From: Lentzea aerocolonigenes
GTDB taxonomy: Bacteria; Actinomycetota; Actinomycetes; Mycobacteriales; Pseudonocardiaceae
Direction: 5' to 3'
Length of the DNA stretch: 51,589 bases
Assembly (NCBI RefSeq): GCF_000955955.1
Contig: NZ_JYJG01000137.1
Coordinates: 1-51,589 of the forward strand
Position 1 is the first letter of the stretch. Each line of letters starts with the position of its first letter. The position numbers and the translations under genes are program-made. The notes below the pieces were generated by a model. The model saw nothing but the letters and a program-made list of their open reading frames with translations. It made no database searches and was not told the origin of the DNA. Below, piece after piece: positions 18,191 through 27,461 of this stretch.

Positions 18191-18819
18191 CGCTTCAGGT
18201 GCGCCAGCGCGGTGATCAGCCGGTCCGCCACGTCGGACGGGCCTGGCATCTTGCGCACCACGGCTCGTTGGTGCGCAAGGCCGTGCAACCCCAGCCACAA
18301 CGCCACCGCGTCGCCGTAGAGGTCGTCGCTGCCGTGCGCGATTCCGGCTTCCACACAGGCCTTGAGCACGTCGGCGAGCAGGGTGAGGGCCTCGGCGCCC
18401 AGTGAGTCCAGGTCGGCGTCGGTGATCGAGGAGTCGACCGACGGCGTCCACAGGCCGCCGAACATGATCCGGTAGCGCTGCGGATGTTCCTGGGCGAGGT
18501 CCAGGTAGGCGTTGCAGACGGAGAAGAGCCGTTCCCGCGCGTCCGAGCCCTTGTCGGCCTCGCGCAGGGCTGCGGCCAGGCGGTCCATCTCCTGCTGGAC
18601 GACCGCCAGCATGATCGACGGCTGGTCCGCGAAGTGCGCGTAGATCGACGGCGCGGCGATTCCGGCCTTGCGCGCGACCGAACGCAGCGTGACCGCGCGT
18701 TCGTCGCCGCCCTCGTCCAGCAGTGCCACGGCCGCGGCGATGATCTCTTCCCGCAGTTTGCCGCCTTCGCCCCGGCGGTTGCGCTTGCGCGGTTCGGTGC
18801 TCGTCACACGCGTAACCAT
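18187..18819 (-). CDS. TetR-family regulator with WHG-type C-terminal domain
   Basis: A 210-residue TetR/AcrR regulator. The helix-turn-helix is 'VTLRSVARKAGIAAPSIYAHFADQPSIML' near residues 43-71. The C-terminal ligand domain includes 'HPQRYRIMFGG' and 'ALWLGLHGLAHQRAV', the signature of the WHG/TetR_C_33 subfamily. Its gene is divergent from the reductase gene at 18911, and a region with an imperfect palindrome lies between them. A second, shorter regulator with the same C-terminal signature follows the reductase. The ATG at 18819 lacks a strong ribosome-binding site; a GTG four codons in is an alternative. It overlaps the prs-like stop by 4 bp tail to tail. Confidence 0.92.
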   Translation of the reverse strand: MVTRVTSTEPRKRNRRGEGGKLREEIIAAAVALLDEGGDERAVTLRSVARKAGIAAPSIYAHFADQPSIMLAVVQQEMDRLAAALREADKGSDARERLFSVCNAYLDLAQEHPQRYRIMFGGLWTPSVDSSITDADLDSLGAEALTLLADVLKACVEAGIAHGSDDLYGDAVALWLGLHGLAHQRAVVRKMPGPSDVADRLITALAHLKR

Positions 18820-18861
18820 ACACCTGAAAGTTTATTGGTGTTAGGTCTTGCGTTCCTAGAC

Positions 18862-18877
18862 TTACGATCGTTAGCTT
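18862..18877. promoter_or_regulatory. putative TetR operator in the divergent region
   Basis: An imperfect palindrome CTTACGATCGTTAG centred on CGATCG, with a nearby repeat of TTACG, lies between the divergent TetR and reductase starts. This is the usual place for a TetR operator. Confidence 0.35.
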
Positions 18878-18910
18878 ACGTCTGTCAGCACAGCGAAGAG
18901 GAGCCAGCAG

Positions 18911-19954
18911 ATGAACGCCACCATCGCCACCACCACCGAGATCGTCCTGCCGGGCATCGTCGAGCCCGACGGCCTTCAGGTGCAGGTCAGGGAGCTGCCC
19001 GCGCCGGCTGAGGGCCAGGTCGTCCTGCGAATGGACGCGACCGGCGTCTCGTTCGCCGAGCAGCAGATGCGCCTCGGCAAGTACTTCGACCAGCCGCCGT
19101 TCCCGTTCGTGCCCGGCTACGACGTGGTGGGCACGGTCGTCGCCACCGGCCCTGGGGTCGACGCGGGTCTGAAGCTGCACCGGTTCGCCGCGGTCACCAA
19201 GGTCGGCGGGTGGGCCAGCCACCTGATCGTCGAGGCCGCCGACCTGGTGCCGGTGCCGGACGGCGTGGACGCGGCCGCGGCGGAAACCGTTGTGGTCAAC
19301 GGAGTCACGGCGTGGCAGATGATGTACCGGACCGCGAAGGTCAAGCGCGGCGACACGATCGTCGTGCTGGGCGCGAACGGTGGCGTGGGCTCGACGTTGG
19401 TGCAGCTTGCCCGCCACGCCGGCATCAGGGTGATCGGCACGGCCTCAGCCCGCCACCACGACGCGGTGCGCGAACTGGGCGCGATTCCCGTCGACTACCG
19501 AGACCCGAACATGTACGACCGGATCCGCGAGATCGCGCCCGACGGGGTGGACGCGGTGTTCGACCACGTTGGTGGCGCGGCTCTGCAGGAGTCGTGGAAG
19601 CTGCTGCGGAAGGGCGGCTGCCTGGTCAACTACGGCTCGGCCGCGACGAAGGACGAGCCCGGCAACGCGATGCTGCCGGTGCTCAAGCTCTTCGGCCAGC
19701 TGATGCTGTGGAACCTGCTGCCCAACAGCAAGCGCGCGGGCTTCTACAACTTCTGGGCCGGCAAGCGCTTCCGTCCCGCCGCGTTCCGCGCGCGTCTTCG
19801 TGACGACCTCTCCGCCGTGCTGCGGCTGGTCGGCCAGGGTGTGCTCACGCCGCAGATCGCCGCGCGGATTCCGTTGTCCGAAGCCGCTTCCGCGCTGGCG
19901 CTGGCCGAGTCGCGCACCGTTCTGGGCAAGGTCGTCATCGTCCCGGAGCCGTGA
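18911..19954 (+). CDS. zinc-independent medium-chain dehydrogenase/quinone reductase
   Basis: A 347-residue NAD(P)H-dependent oxidoreductase of the MDR superfamily, quinone-oxidoreductase branch. The N-terminal GroES-like domain has 'FPFVPGYDVVGTVVATG' and the Rossmann domain has 'VLGANGGVGSTLVQLARHAGIRVIGTA'. No zinc-ligand pattern is visible. The ATG at 18911 has GAGGAG 7 nt upstream. It is divergent from one TetR gene and its stop overlaps (GTGA) the start of a second, so its expression is very likely under these regulators, perhaps in response to a toxic electrophile or quinone (inference). Confidence 0.92.
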   Translation: MNATIATTTEIVLPGIVEPDGLQVQVRELPAPAEGQVVLRMDATGVSFAEQQMRLGKYFDQPPFPFVPGYDVVGTVVATGPGVDAGLKLHRFAAVTKVGGWASHLIVEAADLVPVPDGVDAAAAETVVVNGVTAWQMMYRTAKVKRGDTIVVLGANGGVGSTLVQLARHAGIRVIGTASARHHDAVRELGAIPVDYRDPNMYDRIREIAPDGVDAVFDHVGGAALQESWKLLRKGGCLVNYGSAATKDEPGNAMLPVLKLFGQLMLWNLLPNSKRAGFYNFWAGKRFRPAAFRARLRDDLSAVLRLVGQGVLTPQIAARIPLSEAASALALAESRTVLGKVVIVPEP

Positions 19955-20382
19955 GGCAGCTCATCGTCGCGGCGGCGACCGCCCTGGTCGACCGGGACGA
20001 CGCCGTGACGCTGCGAGCCGTGTCCCGCGAGGCGGATCTCCCCACCTCGTCGATCTACCAGCACTTCCCCGATGCACCGGCGATCCTGCTGGCCGTGTGC
20101 CACAAGGCTTTCGCCGAACTCTCCGCCGTTGTTCTCGGTGCTCCCGACGTCCGCACGGCAGGCCTCGCCTACCTGGACTTCGCGGTGCGACACCCTCGCC
20201 GCTACCGCGTGATGTTCGGTGCGGCCGACCTCGCCGAACCGGCGGTCCGGTTGTTCGAAGGCAACACCGCGCTCTGGCTGGGCCTGCACGGCCTCGCCCA
20301 CCAGCGGGCCTCCAGCCGCCGCACAGCTCAGCTCTCCGCAGTCACCACACGCCTGCTCACGTCTCTGGAGGTCTCGCCATGA
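19951..20382 (+). CDS. short TetR-family regulator (WHG-type)
   Basis: A 143-residue TetR-like protein. It starts almost directly in the DNA-binding domain ('MRQLIVAAATALVDRDDAVTLRAV', helix-turn-helix 'READLPTSSIYQHFPDAPAIL') and ends with the same 'ALWLGLHGLAHQRA' signature as the regulator at 18.2-18.8 kb. It is about 65 residues shorter than that protein, lacking the N-terminal basic tail and part of the ligand domain. The GTG start overlaps the reductase stop (GTGA), and its own stop overlaps the next start (ATGA), so the three are translationally coupled. Confidence 0.85.
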   Translation: MRQLIVAAATALVDRDDAVTLRAVSREADLPTSSIYQHFPDAPAILLAVCHKAFAELSAVVLGAPDVRTAGLAYLDFAVRHPRRYRVMFGAADLAEPAVRLFEGNTALWLGLHGLAHQRASSRRTAQLSAVTTRLLTSLEVSP

Positions 20383-20903
20383 TCGCCGCCTACCTCGGCT
20401 TCGCGTTCGCCTACGTCTTCGGCCACGGTTCCGCGCTGCTGTCCAGGTCCGGAGCCCTGGTCATGCCGCCGTGGCTCCCGATCGGGCTTCTCGGCGGCGG
20501 CCTCCTCGCCGGCACGATCCTGGCCACGAGGGTGTCGTTGCACGTCCAACGCACAGCGTCACCGGCAGAGCGCCGTGCCGAGAAGCTCGTCGGCACGGCC
20601 TGGGTGACCGGGTTCGTGGCGCTGGGGCTGGCGATCACGGGGCTGAGCACCGTGTTCGACGAACCCGAGCTGCAGGCCGTCCTCTGGCCGGCCGGGTCGA
20701 CGATCGTGGTCGGCCTGATCTACATCGCCGAAGGAGCGGTGCGCCGCAACGCGTTGCACTACAACCTGGGTACGTGGCTGGCGTTGGTCGCCGCGGCTTC
20801 CCTGTTCGTGCCCGCCCCCGGCTTGTTCGGCGTGCTGGCGGTGCTGGGCGGCGGTGCCTACCTGGTGGCGGCGATGCTGGAACGTCGCCGCCTTGCCACG
20901 TAA
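20379..20903 (+). CDS. small polytopic membrane protein, unknown
   Basis: A 174-residue protein with about five hydrophobic segments, including 'LPIGLLGGGLLAGTILA', 'GTAWVTGFVALGLAITGL', 'STIVVGLIYIAEGAV' and 'GTWLALVAAASLFV'. It starts at an ATG overlapping the preceding stop (ATGA), with GGAGG about 8 nt upstream. It is the last gene of the reductase-TetR-membrane protein operon. I do not recognise the family; a role in export or membrane sensing related to the neighbouring regulator is only a guess. Confidence 0.8.
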   Translation: MIAAYLGFAFAYVFGHGSALLSRSGALVMPPWLPIGLLGGGLLAGTILATRVSLHVQRTASPAERRAEKLVGTAWVTGFVALGLAITGLSTVFDEPELQAVLWPAGSTIVVGLIYIAEGAVRRNALHYNLGTWLALVAAASLFVPAPGLFGVLAVLGGGAYLVAAMLERRRLAT

Positions 20904-20909
20904 GGGTTT

Positions 20910-21245
20910 CTACAGCTGCACTCGCACCGTGACCTTGCCCTTGTCGTCACGGTGCGATGTCGCGTGTCCGGTCTGCTCGGCGCCGTCGAGCTCAAGCGTC
21001 AGCGGACCGCCCTCGCCGTTGAAGTTGCGCCACCACGTCTTGTCGTCCGGCATCATCACCTCGATGCTGACGACATCGCCTTTCCGTTGGTAGCCAACGG
21101 GTGTGGAGAAGGTCTTGCCGGAGCGCCGTCCGGTGTAGGACACGACGGTGATCCCCTTGCGCACGAGCTTGCCGACCAGCGGCGCGTTGCGCAGCCCGAC
21201 GATCGCCTTGTTCATGGTGCGAGCGAATGGCCCCTGGAAGTTCAT
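20910..21245 (-). CDS. F420-dependent nitroreductase-family (DUF385/Ddn-like) protein
   Basis: A 111-residue protein of the deazaflavin-dependent nitroreductase family. The split-barrel pattern is clear: 'VVSYTGRRSGKTFSTPVGYQRKGDVVSIEVMM' followed by 'WWRNFNGEGGPLTLELDG'. Family members use reduced F420 to reduce quinones or nitro compounds, consistent with fbiC in this window. At 111 residues it is at the short end of the family. The ATG at 21245 is chosen over a TTG at 21254, though GGAGG is unusually close (2 nt). It converges on the membrane-protein gene with a 6-bp gap. Confidence 0.88.
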   Translation of the reverse strand: MNFQGPFARTMNKAIVGLRNAPLVGKLVRKGITVVSYTGRRSGKTFSTPVGYQRKGDVVSIEVMMPDDKTWWRNFNGEGGPLTLELDGAEQTGHATSHRDDKGKVTVRVQL

Positions 21246-21306
21246 GCCCTCCAACGTAGCCTGACAAGTGGAGACCCCCGTCCGCTTGGCTCGAAAGTGA
21301 GATGAA

Positions 21307-21921
21307 GTGAGCGCCTCACAGTCTCAGTTGCGCGCCGACGCGGCGGAAAACCGTGCGCGCGTGCTGGCCGTCTCACGGGAACTGTTCGCCGAACGCGGCC
21401 TGGAGGTGCCGATGGCCGCGATCGCCCGTCGTGCGGGTGTCGGCGTGGCGACGTTGTACCGGCGCTTCCCCACCAAGGAGTCGCTGGTGATGGAGGCGTT
21501 CACCGAGCAGTTCGCGGTGTGCCAGGCCGTGATCGACGAGGCGCTGGCGGATCCGGACCCGTGGCGCGGCTTCCGCACGGTGATCGAGAAGGTCTGCCTG
21601 CTGCAGGCGACCGACCGCGGGTTCACGGCCGCGTTCGTCGCGACGTTCCCCGAGATGCACTCCGAGGTGCGGGAACGGACGTGGCACTGCTTCGGCGAGC
21701 TGGTGGACCGGGCCAAGGCCAGTGGGCAGCTGCGGGCCGACTTCTCGCCGCACGACCTGACGCTGGTGCTCATGGCCAACAACGGTCTCGCGGGCGTGCC
21801 GGTGGAGGTGGCGGTGGCCGCGTCGCAGCGCCTTGTCGCCTACCTGCTGGAGTCGTTCCGAACCGGCACGGACGCACTTCCGCCGCCCGTGCCGCTCAGT
21901 TTGGACCTCGTGCTCAGTTGA
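21307..21921 (+). CDS. TetR-family regulator
   Basis: A 204-residue TetR regulator. The DNA-binding domain is at residues 10-60 with helix-turn-helix 'VPMAAIARRAGVGVATLYRRFPTKESLVM'. The C-terminal half ('GFTAAFVATFPEMHSEVRERTWHCFGELVDRAKASGQLRADF') matches the subgroup with an SBD-like ligand domain. The start is a GTG at 21307, divergent from the F420-type oxidoreductase gene 61 bp away, so that gene is the most likely target. The ribosome-binding site is weak. Confidence 0.92.
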   Translation: MSASQSQLRADAAENRARVLAVSRELFAERGLEVPMAAIARRAGVGVATLYRRFPTKESLVMEAFTEQFAVCQAVIDEALADPDPWRGFRTVIEKVCLLQATDRGFTAAFVATFPEMHSEVRERTWHCFGELVDRAKASGQLRADFSPHDLTLVLMANNGLAGVPVEVAVAASQRLVAYLLESFRTGTDALPPPVPLSLDLVLS

Positions 21922-22102
21922 CCCACATTGCTCCGCATGGGTGAACAACCACCAGAGGTGTAATCCTTGCCATCGTCGCCTCGATTGCATAACCGCATGA
22001 CTGCGGCAGCGCGGCAACAATGTGCCAGCCATGCCAAATGACCGCGCTCAAACAATGTCCTCGCCAAGTTTCGACCGGGCGTCACGAAAGGACAAGAAGG
22101 CG

Positions 22103-24088
22103 ATGACTCCACTAGCGAAGCTCATCAACGTCCACGAAGACGTCCGCAGTCAGGTTAGCCAGGACACGATCGCATCCGACTTGGCGCGGTCACTCGAAGG
22201 CCTCTTCGAAATAACGAACTACAAACGCTTTCGCGCACTAAAAGGCGAGTACGCCAGCATGTACGCGAAACCGACGAAGACCATTCGGAACTCACTTTCA
22301 GTCGAACGCGAAGTACTCGTCCTGATCGCCAACTACAACGCACTGCAGGCAAAGACAATACAGGTCTGTCTCGACAGCATTCAACGCAAGCAGCCTCGAC
22401 TCCAACCAGATCTGGCGATCGTGCTGCACGCCGATGCCGACGGGGACGAGAACCTGCGCATCTGGGGCAGAGAGTCCAACCTGGTCATCCTTCCAATCTT
22501 CCGTCCAATAGCCGGCGCGATGCCTCCCGCCGCGATCGTGCGACAGCGCCTTGCTCGGGAGTTGTTTTCCACCGACAGCTTCCAGATCACCGGACCGGTC
22601 AGCGATGACAACGAGTTCTTCGGACGCAGAGAAAAAGCGAACGACCTAGTCCGCCAACTCCAGCACGGACGCATCTCCGCACTGTTCGGCCTGCGCAAAG
22701 TGGGAAAGACGTCGATGCTGAATCGAGTGATCGAACTGGCTCGCAGTTCCGGATCTCCACGTGTCGCAATGGTCGACTGTTCCATTCACGGGTTCAACGC
22801 GATGAACGCGAGCGACGCACTTCGAGCACTCGCCCGACTGCTCAGACTGGCAAGCCAGCAGGGCTACGCTCACATAAGCCAGACACTCGGCCGCTCCGAC
22901 CACGACCTTATGACGACGTTCGAAGGACTCTGGCAGGACCCGAACCGCGCGCCGTTGCTCGTCGTGCTGGACGAGGTCGACTACATCACCCCCGACTCAC
23001 CCACCAGCCCTCATTGGGCCACGGAGTTCAACAACTTCTGGCGCGAGTTCAGGGCCTTGGTTCAGGAATGTCATCGGCATGACTTCTCCCTGAGCGTACT
23101 GGTGAGTGGTGTCAGCAGCAAAAGCTTTCGCGTTGCCGAGATCGCGGGGGTGGAGAACTCCGTCCTTCATTTCGTCCCCGAAGACTACCTGAGCCCGTTC
23201 GAACTGGGGGCCGCCGATGCCATGATCAAAGCCTTGGCCAGGAGGTGCGGGCTCAACTTCAGCAATGATGCGCGGAACTACTTAGCAGCCTACGCGGCAT
23301 ACCTTCCCTATTGGATACGTATGGCAGGTTCGTACGTCCACCGGCACGTGGAACTGGAGGAGCGACCTGTCGATATCGACCTCGAGGTGACCAAGTCGCT
23401 TTGCCGAGAATTTGGCGAGACGGAAGGCGCCGAGATTGCACGCATCGCCTTGCAGAACCTCAAGCGCGTGGACCAACCGATGTACGACCTCTTGGTTCGC
23501 TGCAAGGACCGGGGAACGGTCCCGCTTGCTGAGGCGCGCCCCCTTCTTCGTTACGGACTAGTACGTCAGATCGGACTGGATGTTGCAATCACGAGCGACA
23601 TCGTTCGACTCGGTCTCGATCTGCTGCGAACCGCAAGAAACTCGACCGATTCTAATGCCTCACCGGCGAGCGGCACCGACCTGGATGAGAGCGAGTGGGC
23701 GGAAGAGCTGGCCGCAATCAGTCGACGGAGGAACATTCTCGAGCGCAAAACCAGGGAGTTCGTTCGCATCGTGCTCAAGATGACGCTGCCAGCAGGGCGC
23801 GACTGGGCAGAGACGGTCACATCGGCGTTGACCGCTCACAGACGCGAAGAATGCGCCAAACTCGCGCCAGACGCCCTCATGGGAAAGCTTTACTGGTTGG
23901 AACTGAGCTCCGTGATCAGCCGCGAGTGGAGCAGCTTTTCTCGTTTCTTCAACGACAAGAAGCGCGTGCAGCACGCGTTCGAAATCCTGAACGAGCGCCC
24001 GGACGCACACGCAAAGGACGTGGACCTCGCCGATGTCGCACTGCAACGACGTGAACTGACCTGGCTGGAGACTCGCATCGCTCAATGA
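22103..24088 (+). CDS. P-loop (STAND/Orc1-like) ATPase with possible HEPN-like C-terminus; defence candidate
   Basis: A 661-residue multidomain protein not recognised as a characterised family. Residues about 70-135 form an alpha/beta region ('VLVLIANYNALQAKTIQVCL', 'LAIVLHADADG', 'LVILPIFRP'). A P-loop NTPase follows: 'FFGRREKANDLVRQL' then Walker A 'GLRKVGKTS' (196-204) and Walker B 'LLVVLDEVDYI' (285-295). A helical middle leads to a C-terminal helical region with 'NERPDAHAKDVD' (630-641), an R-x3-H motif that resembles HEPN ribonucleases but is one residue shorter than the classic spacing. Base use is less G+C-rich and less codon-biased than its neighbours, suggesting transfer. It has no operon partner. 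The ATG at 22103 follows AAAGGA; in-frame starts at 22022 and 22031 add a disordered extension. Confidence 0.8.
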   Translation: MTPLAKLINVHEDVRSQVSQDTIASDLARSLEGLFEITNYKRFRALKGEYASMYAKPTKTIRNSLSVEREVLVLIANYNALQAKTIQVCLDSIQRKQPRLQPDLAIVLHADADGDENLRIWGRESNLVILPIFRPIAGAMPPAAIVRQRLARELFSTDSFQITGPVSDDNEFFGRREKANDLVRQLQHGRISALFGLRKVGKTSMLNRVIELARSSGSPRVAMVDCSIHGFNAMNASDALRALARLLRLASQQGYAHISQTLGRSDHDLMTTFEGLWQDPNRAPLLVVLDEVDYITPDSPTSPHWATEFNNFWREFRALVQECHRHDFSLSVLVSGVSSKSFRVAEIAGVENSVLHFVPEDYLSPFELGAADAMIKALARRCGLNFSNDARNYLAAYAAYLPYWIRMAGSYVHRHVELEERPVDIDLEVTKSLCREFGETEGAEIARIALQNLKRVDQPMYDLLVRCKDRGTVPLAEARPLLRYGLVRQIGLDVAITSDIVRLGLDLLRTARNSTDSNASPASGTDLDESEWAEELAAISRRRNILERKTREFVRIVLKMTLPAGRDWAETVTSALTAHRREECAKLAPDALMGKLYWLELSSVISREWSSFSRFFNDKKRVQHAFEILNERPDAHAKDVDLADVALQRRELTWLETRIAQ

Positions 24089-24127
24089 GTCTGCGATCGT
24101 CGAGCCGCCAGCCCAGGTCCGAACGAC

Positions 24128-24388
24128 TCAGCCCGGATGGGCTCCGACGGTGTCGCGGATCTGCGCGCCCAGGTCGTTGGACGCCGAGCGGGCGCAGTGG
24201 GCGCAGCAGAAGAAGCGACCCTCCACCTCCACGCCGTGCCCGATCACGCGGCAGTCGCAGTGCTCGCAGCGCGGGGCGAGGCGCTGGATCGCGCACTCGA
24301 AGCTGTCGAACGTGTGCACGCCGCCGCCGACGGTGCGCACCTCGAAGGCCATCCAGTACTCGTTGCCACAGACGTCACAGGTCGCCAT
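24128..24388 (-). CDS. small Cys-rich zinc-binding protein
   Basis: An 86-residue protein dense in metal ligands: 'ATCDVCGNEYWMAF', 'HTFDSFECAIQRLAPRCEHCDC', 'RVIGHGVEVEGRFFCCAHCA'. Three Cys-x2-Cys-type knuckles plus His residues suggest two bound metal ions. Similar small proteins are sometimes labelled prokaryotic metallothionein-like, but no function is established here. The ATG at 24388 overlaps the end of the upstream MmcQ/YjbR-like gene by 14 bp, so the two are probably coupled. An in-frame extension to 24463 is rejected because it lies fully inside that gene. Confidence 0.8.
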   Translation of the reverse strand: MATCDVCGNEYWMAFEVRTVGGGVHTFDSFECAIQRLAPRCEHCDCRVIGHGVEVEGRFFCCAHCARSASNDLGAQIRDTVGAHPG

Positions 24389-24797
24389 GCGCGGAAGACT
24401 GCGGCAGGTCAGCCGGGTCGGCAACTCGATCGTCGAGTTGCGCGACCAGCGTCTTCGGGGCAATCACCCGATAGGCGTCCTCGACGAGGTCTGCGATCAC
24501 GTCCCAGTCGACGGGCACGTCGAGCCACACGCCGAGCCAGCCGCGGTGGCCGACATAGGGCGGGCGGAAGTAACTGTCCGGGGCCTGGGCGACGAGGGTT
24601 GCCTGTGTGTCGGGACCCGCCGCGCACCAGAATGCGCGCCGGTCGTCGTGGTGGTGGTCGGCGAACATCACGAACGTCTTCTTGTCGCGGACGAACCACG
24701 TCGGCTCGCCGTGGCTCAGCCGTTCGGTGACCTCGGGAAGCGCCAAGCAGAGGCGGCGCAGGTGTTCGAGTGCGTCCACCCGAACATCCTGCGCCAT
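24375..24797 (-). CDS. MmcQ/YjbR family protein
   Basis: A 140-residue protein of the MmcQ/YjbR family: 'LCLALPEVTERLSHGEPTWFVRDKKTFVMF' at the N-terminus and 'GWLGVWLDVPVDWDVIADLVEDAYRVIAPKTL' near the C-terminus. The family has a compact alpha/beta fold described as DNA-binding-like; the cellular role is unclear. It starts 8 bp downstream of the chitinase stop on the same strand and overlaps the Cys-rich gene that follows. Confidence 0.92.
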   Translation of the reverse strand: MAQDVRVDALEHLRRLCLALPEVTERLSHGEPTWFVRDKKTFVMFADHHHDDRRAFWCAAGPDTQATLVAQAPDSYFRPPYVGHRGWLGVWLDVPVDWDVIADLVEDAYRVIAPKTLVAQLDDRVADPADLPQSSAHGDL

Positions 24798-24805
24798 TTC
24801 GGCTG

Positions 24806-26026
<1,221 letters not shown>

Positions 26027-26074
26027 GCGGTCTCCTCTGGGGGTGACGGCGCGGCGGCGCTTGCTCTCAAGCTA

Positions 26075-26090
26075 GGTGGACTAGACCACT
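26075..26090 (-). promoter_or_regulatory. DasR-responsive element (dre) upstream of chitinase
   Basis: On the minus strand the site reads AGTGGTCTAGTCCACC. It matches the streptomycete dre consensus ACTGGTCTAGACCACT at 13 of 16 positions and keeps the GGTCTAG core. It lies 49 bp upstream of the chitinase start codon. Confidence 0.75.
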
Positions 26091-26164
26091 GCCGTCAATG
26101 GGTGAACCGGGAACACGGCCGGTCCGTAGAGGAGAAACGGGAGAGCCAGGGAGGTGGACTCTCG

Positions 26165-26238
26165 CGGGACCGGCCGGATTCGAACCGGCGTGTTCCCTCT
26201 CATCTGGGAGGGCGCGACAACCACTGCGCTACAGGCCC
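26165..26238 (-). tRNA. tRNA-like sequence, isotype unclear, possibly a pseudogene
   Basis: The 74-nt minus-strand sequence has a perfect T-arm (GCCGG-TTCGAAT-CCGGC) and a D-stem GCGC/GCGC. The acceptor stem GGGCCTG/CGGTCCC has one C:U mismatch, and the discriminator is G. The anticodon arm is aberrant: the best stem (CCCTC/GAGGG) leaves an 8-nt loop, CCAGATGA, without the usual U33, and shares one base with the D-stem. GAT (Ile) could be read by shifting, at the cost of a stem mismatch. No CCA is encoded. It may be a decayed tRNA or a true odd tRNA. Confidence 0.5.
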
Positions 26239-26345
26239 CTTCGCACTGCGTAGGAACACACTAGACCGCATATGACGGGCCGTATGCCCTGCGAAAGTGT
26301 TGGACCCAATAAGGTTCATGCACCAACCTCGGACTGGACGGTGTC

Positions 26346-27461
26346 GTGCCAGGGATCGACTACTACGAGTTGCTCGGTGTCAGCCGGGGCGCCAGCGCCT
26401 CGGAGATCAAGTCGGCCTACCGGTCGCTCGCCAAGGTCATGCACCCCGACGCGGGTGGGACGTCTGGCGGCTTCCGCCTGCTCCAGGAGGCCTACGAGAC
26501 GCTGAAGGACCCGGTCCGCCGCGCCGACTACGACCGCCCCACGGTCGTCGTGCCGCCGGTCGTGCGTCCACAGGCACGCCCGCGACCTCGTCGAACAGGC
26601 CGCACGGGCAGGCTGCGCGACTTCGGCGACGACCCGAACTACACGGCGCCGCGCCCCCGCGTCGACCTCGGTTCGATGGACTGGTGGCACCGCATCGATC
26701 TGGGCGCACGGGTCCGCTACGTCCCCGCAGCAGGTCTCGGTCACGCCCCCGCGGCCGCCGCGATCGGCGGATGGTTCGTCCTGCTGATCCCGTTGACGCT
26801 GCCGTTGTCGCCACTGTTGATCGCCGTCTGGCTGCCCCTGGTGGCGGCCGCCGGTTACGGCGCGTTCCGACTGGCACGCCGGTATCTCGCCGTCGCGAGG
26901 GCCGAACGGGCGTTCGCCGGTGAGTACGACGGGAACACGATTTTCGGCCGTCCGGGTGAAAACAGACGCGAACGGCTGACCGCCGGACTGCTGACCGAGT
27001 ACCTGACGCAGCTACCGGGCGTACGCATCTTCCACGGCCTCGCCTGGCCCGGCTCCGTCTTCACCGACGTCGACCACGCATTGCTGTGCGGCAGGCGGCT
27101 CGTGCTGATCGAATCGAAGTCGTGGCTGCCCGGCCACTACTACTGCGACGAGGACGGCGAGCTCTGGCGCAACGGCCACCCGTTCCGCGGCGGCGGCTCC
27201 CAGCTGCTCGACGGCGTCGAACGCTTCGCCGAGCTCCTGCCGTGGCTGGAGATCCGCGGCGCCCTGATCATCTACCCGAGCCGGGCCGGCGAGGTCACGT
27301 GCGACGACGACCTCGACTTCGAGATCCCGCCGATGACCCCCGACCAGTTCGTGCGCGAGATCGGCGACTGGCTGGCCGACGACCCGGCCACCGTCGACCG
27401 CGAGGCACTCCGCGTGCTGGTGCGCCAGGTGGTCTCCGAAGTCCGGGTCGCCGGGGCCTAG
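26346..27461 (+). CDS. J-domain / NERD-like fusion membrane protein
   Basis: A 371-residue protein. Residues 1-65 are a DnaJ J-domain ('[33 protein letters not shown]') with the HPD motif intact. A Pro/Arg linker is followed by two hydrophobic helices (about 137-175). The C-terminal 170 residues contain '[28 protein letters not shown]', which matches the NERD (nuclease-related) pattern of Asp and Glu-x-Lys. A membrane protein recruiting Hsp70 to a possible nuclease domain is inferred; activity is unknown. GTG start at 26346. Its 3' end overlaps the convergent TIMP-like gene by 4 bp. Confidence 0.85.
   Translation: MPGIDYYELLGVSRGASASEIKSAYRSLAKVMHPDAGGTSGGFRLLQEAYETLKDPVRRADYDRPTVVVPPVVRPQARPRPRRTGRTGRLRDFGDDPNYTAPRPRVDLGSMDWWHRIDLGARVRYVPAAGLGHAPAAAAIGGWFVLLIPLTLPLSPLLIAVWLPLVAAAGYGAFRLARRYLAVARAERAFAGEYDGNTIFGRPGENRRERLTAGLLTEYLTQLPGVRIFHGLAWPGSVFTDVDHALLCGRRLVLIESKSWLPGHYYCDEDGELWRNGHPFRGGGSQLLDGVERFAELLPWLEIRGALIIYPSRAGEVTCDDDLDFEIPPMTPDQFVREIGDWLADDPATVDREALRVLVRQVVSEVRVAGA

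Noticed and set aside
17510..19417. 635-codon minus-strand frame across prs-like, TetR and reductase genes
   Set aside because: It spans several well-supported genes on both strands and has no recognisable domain.
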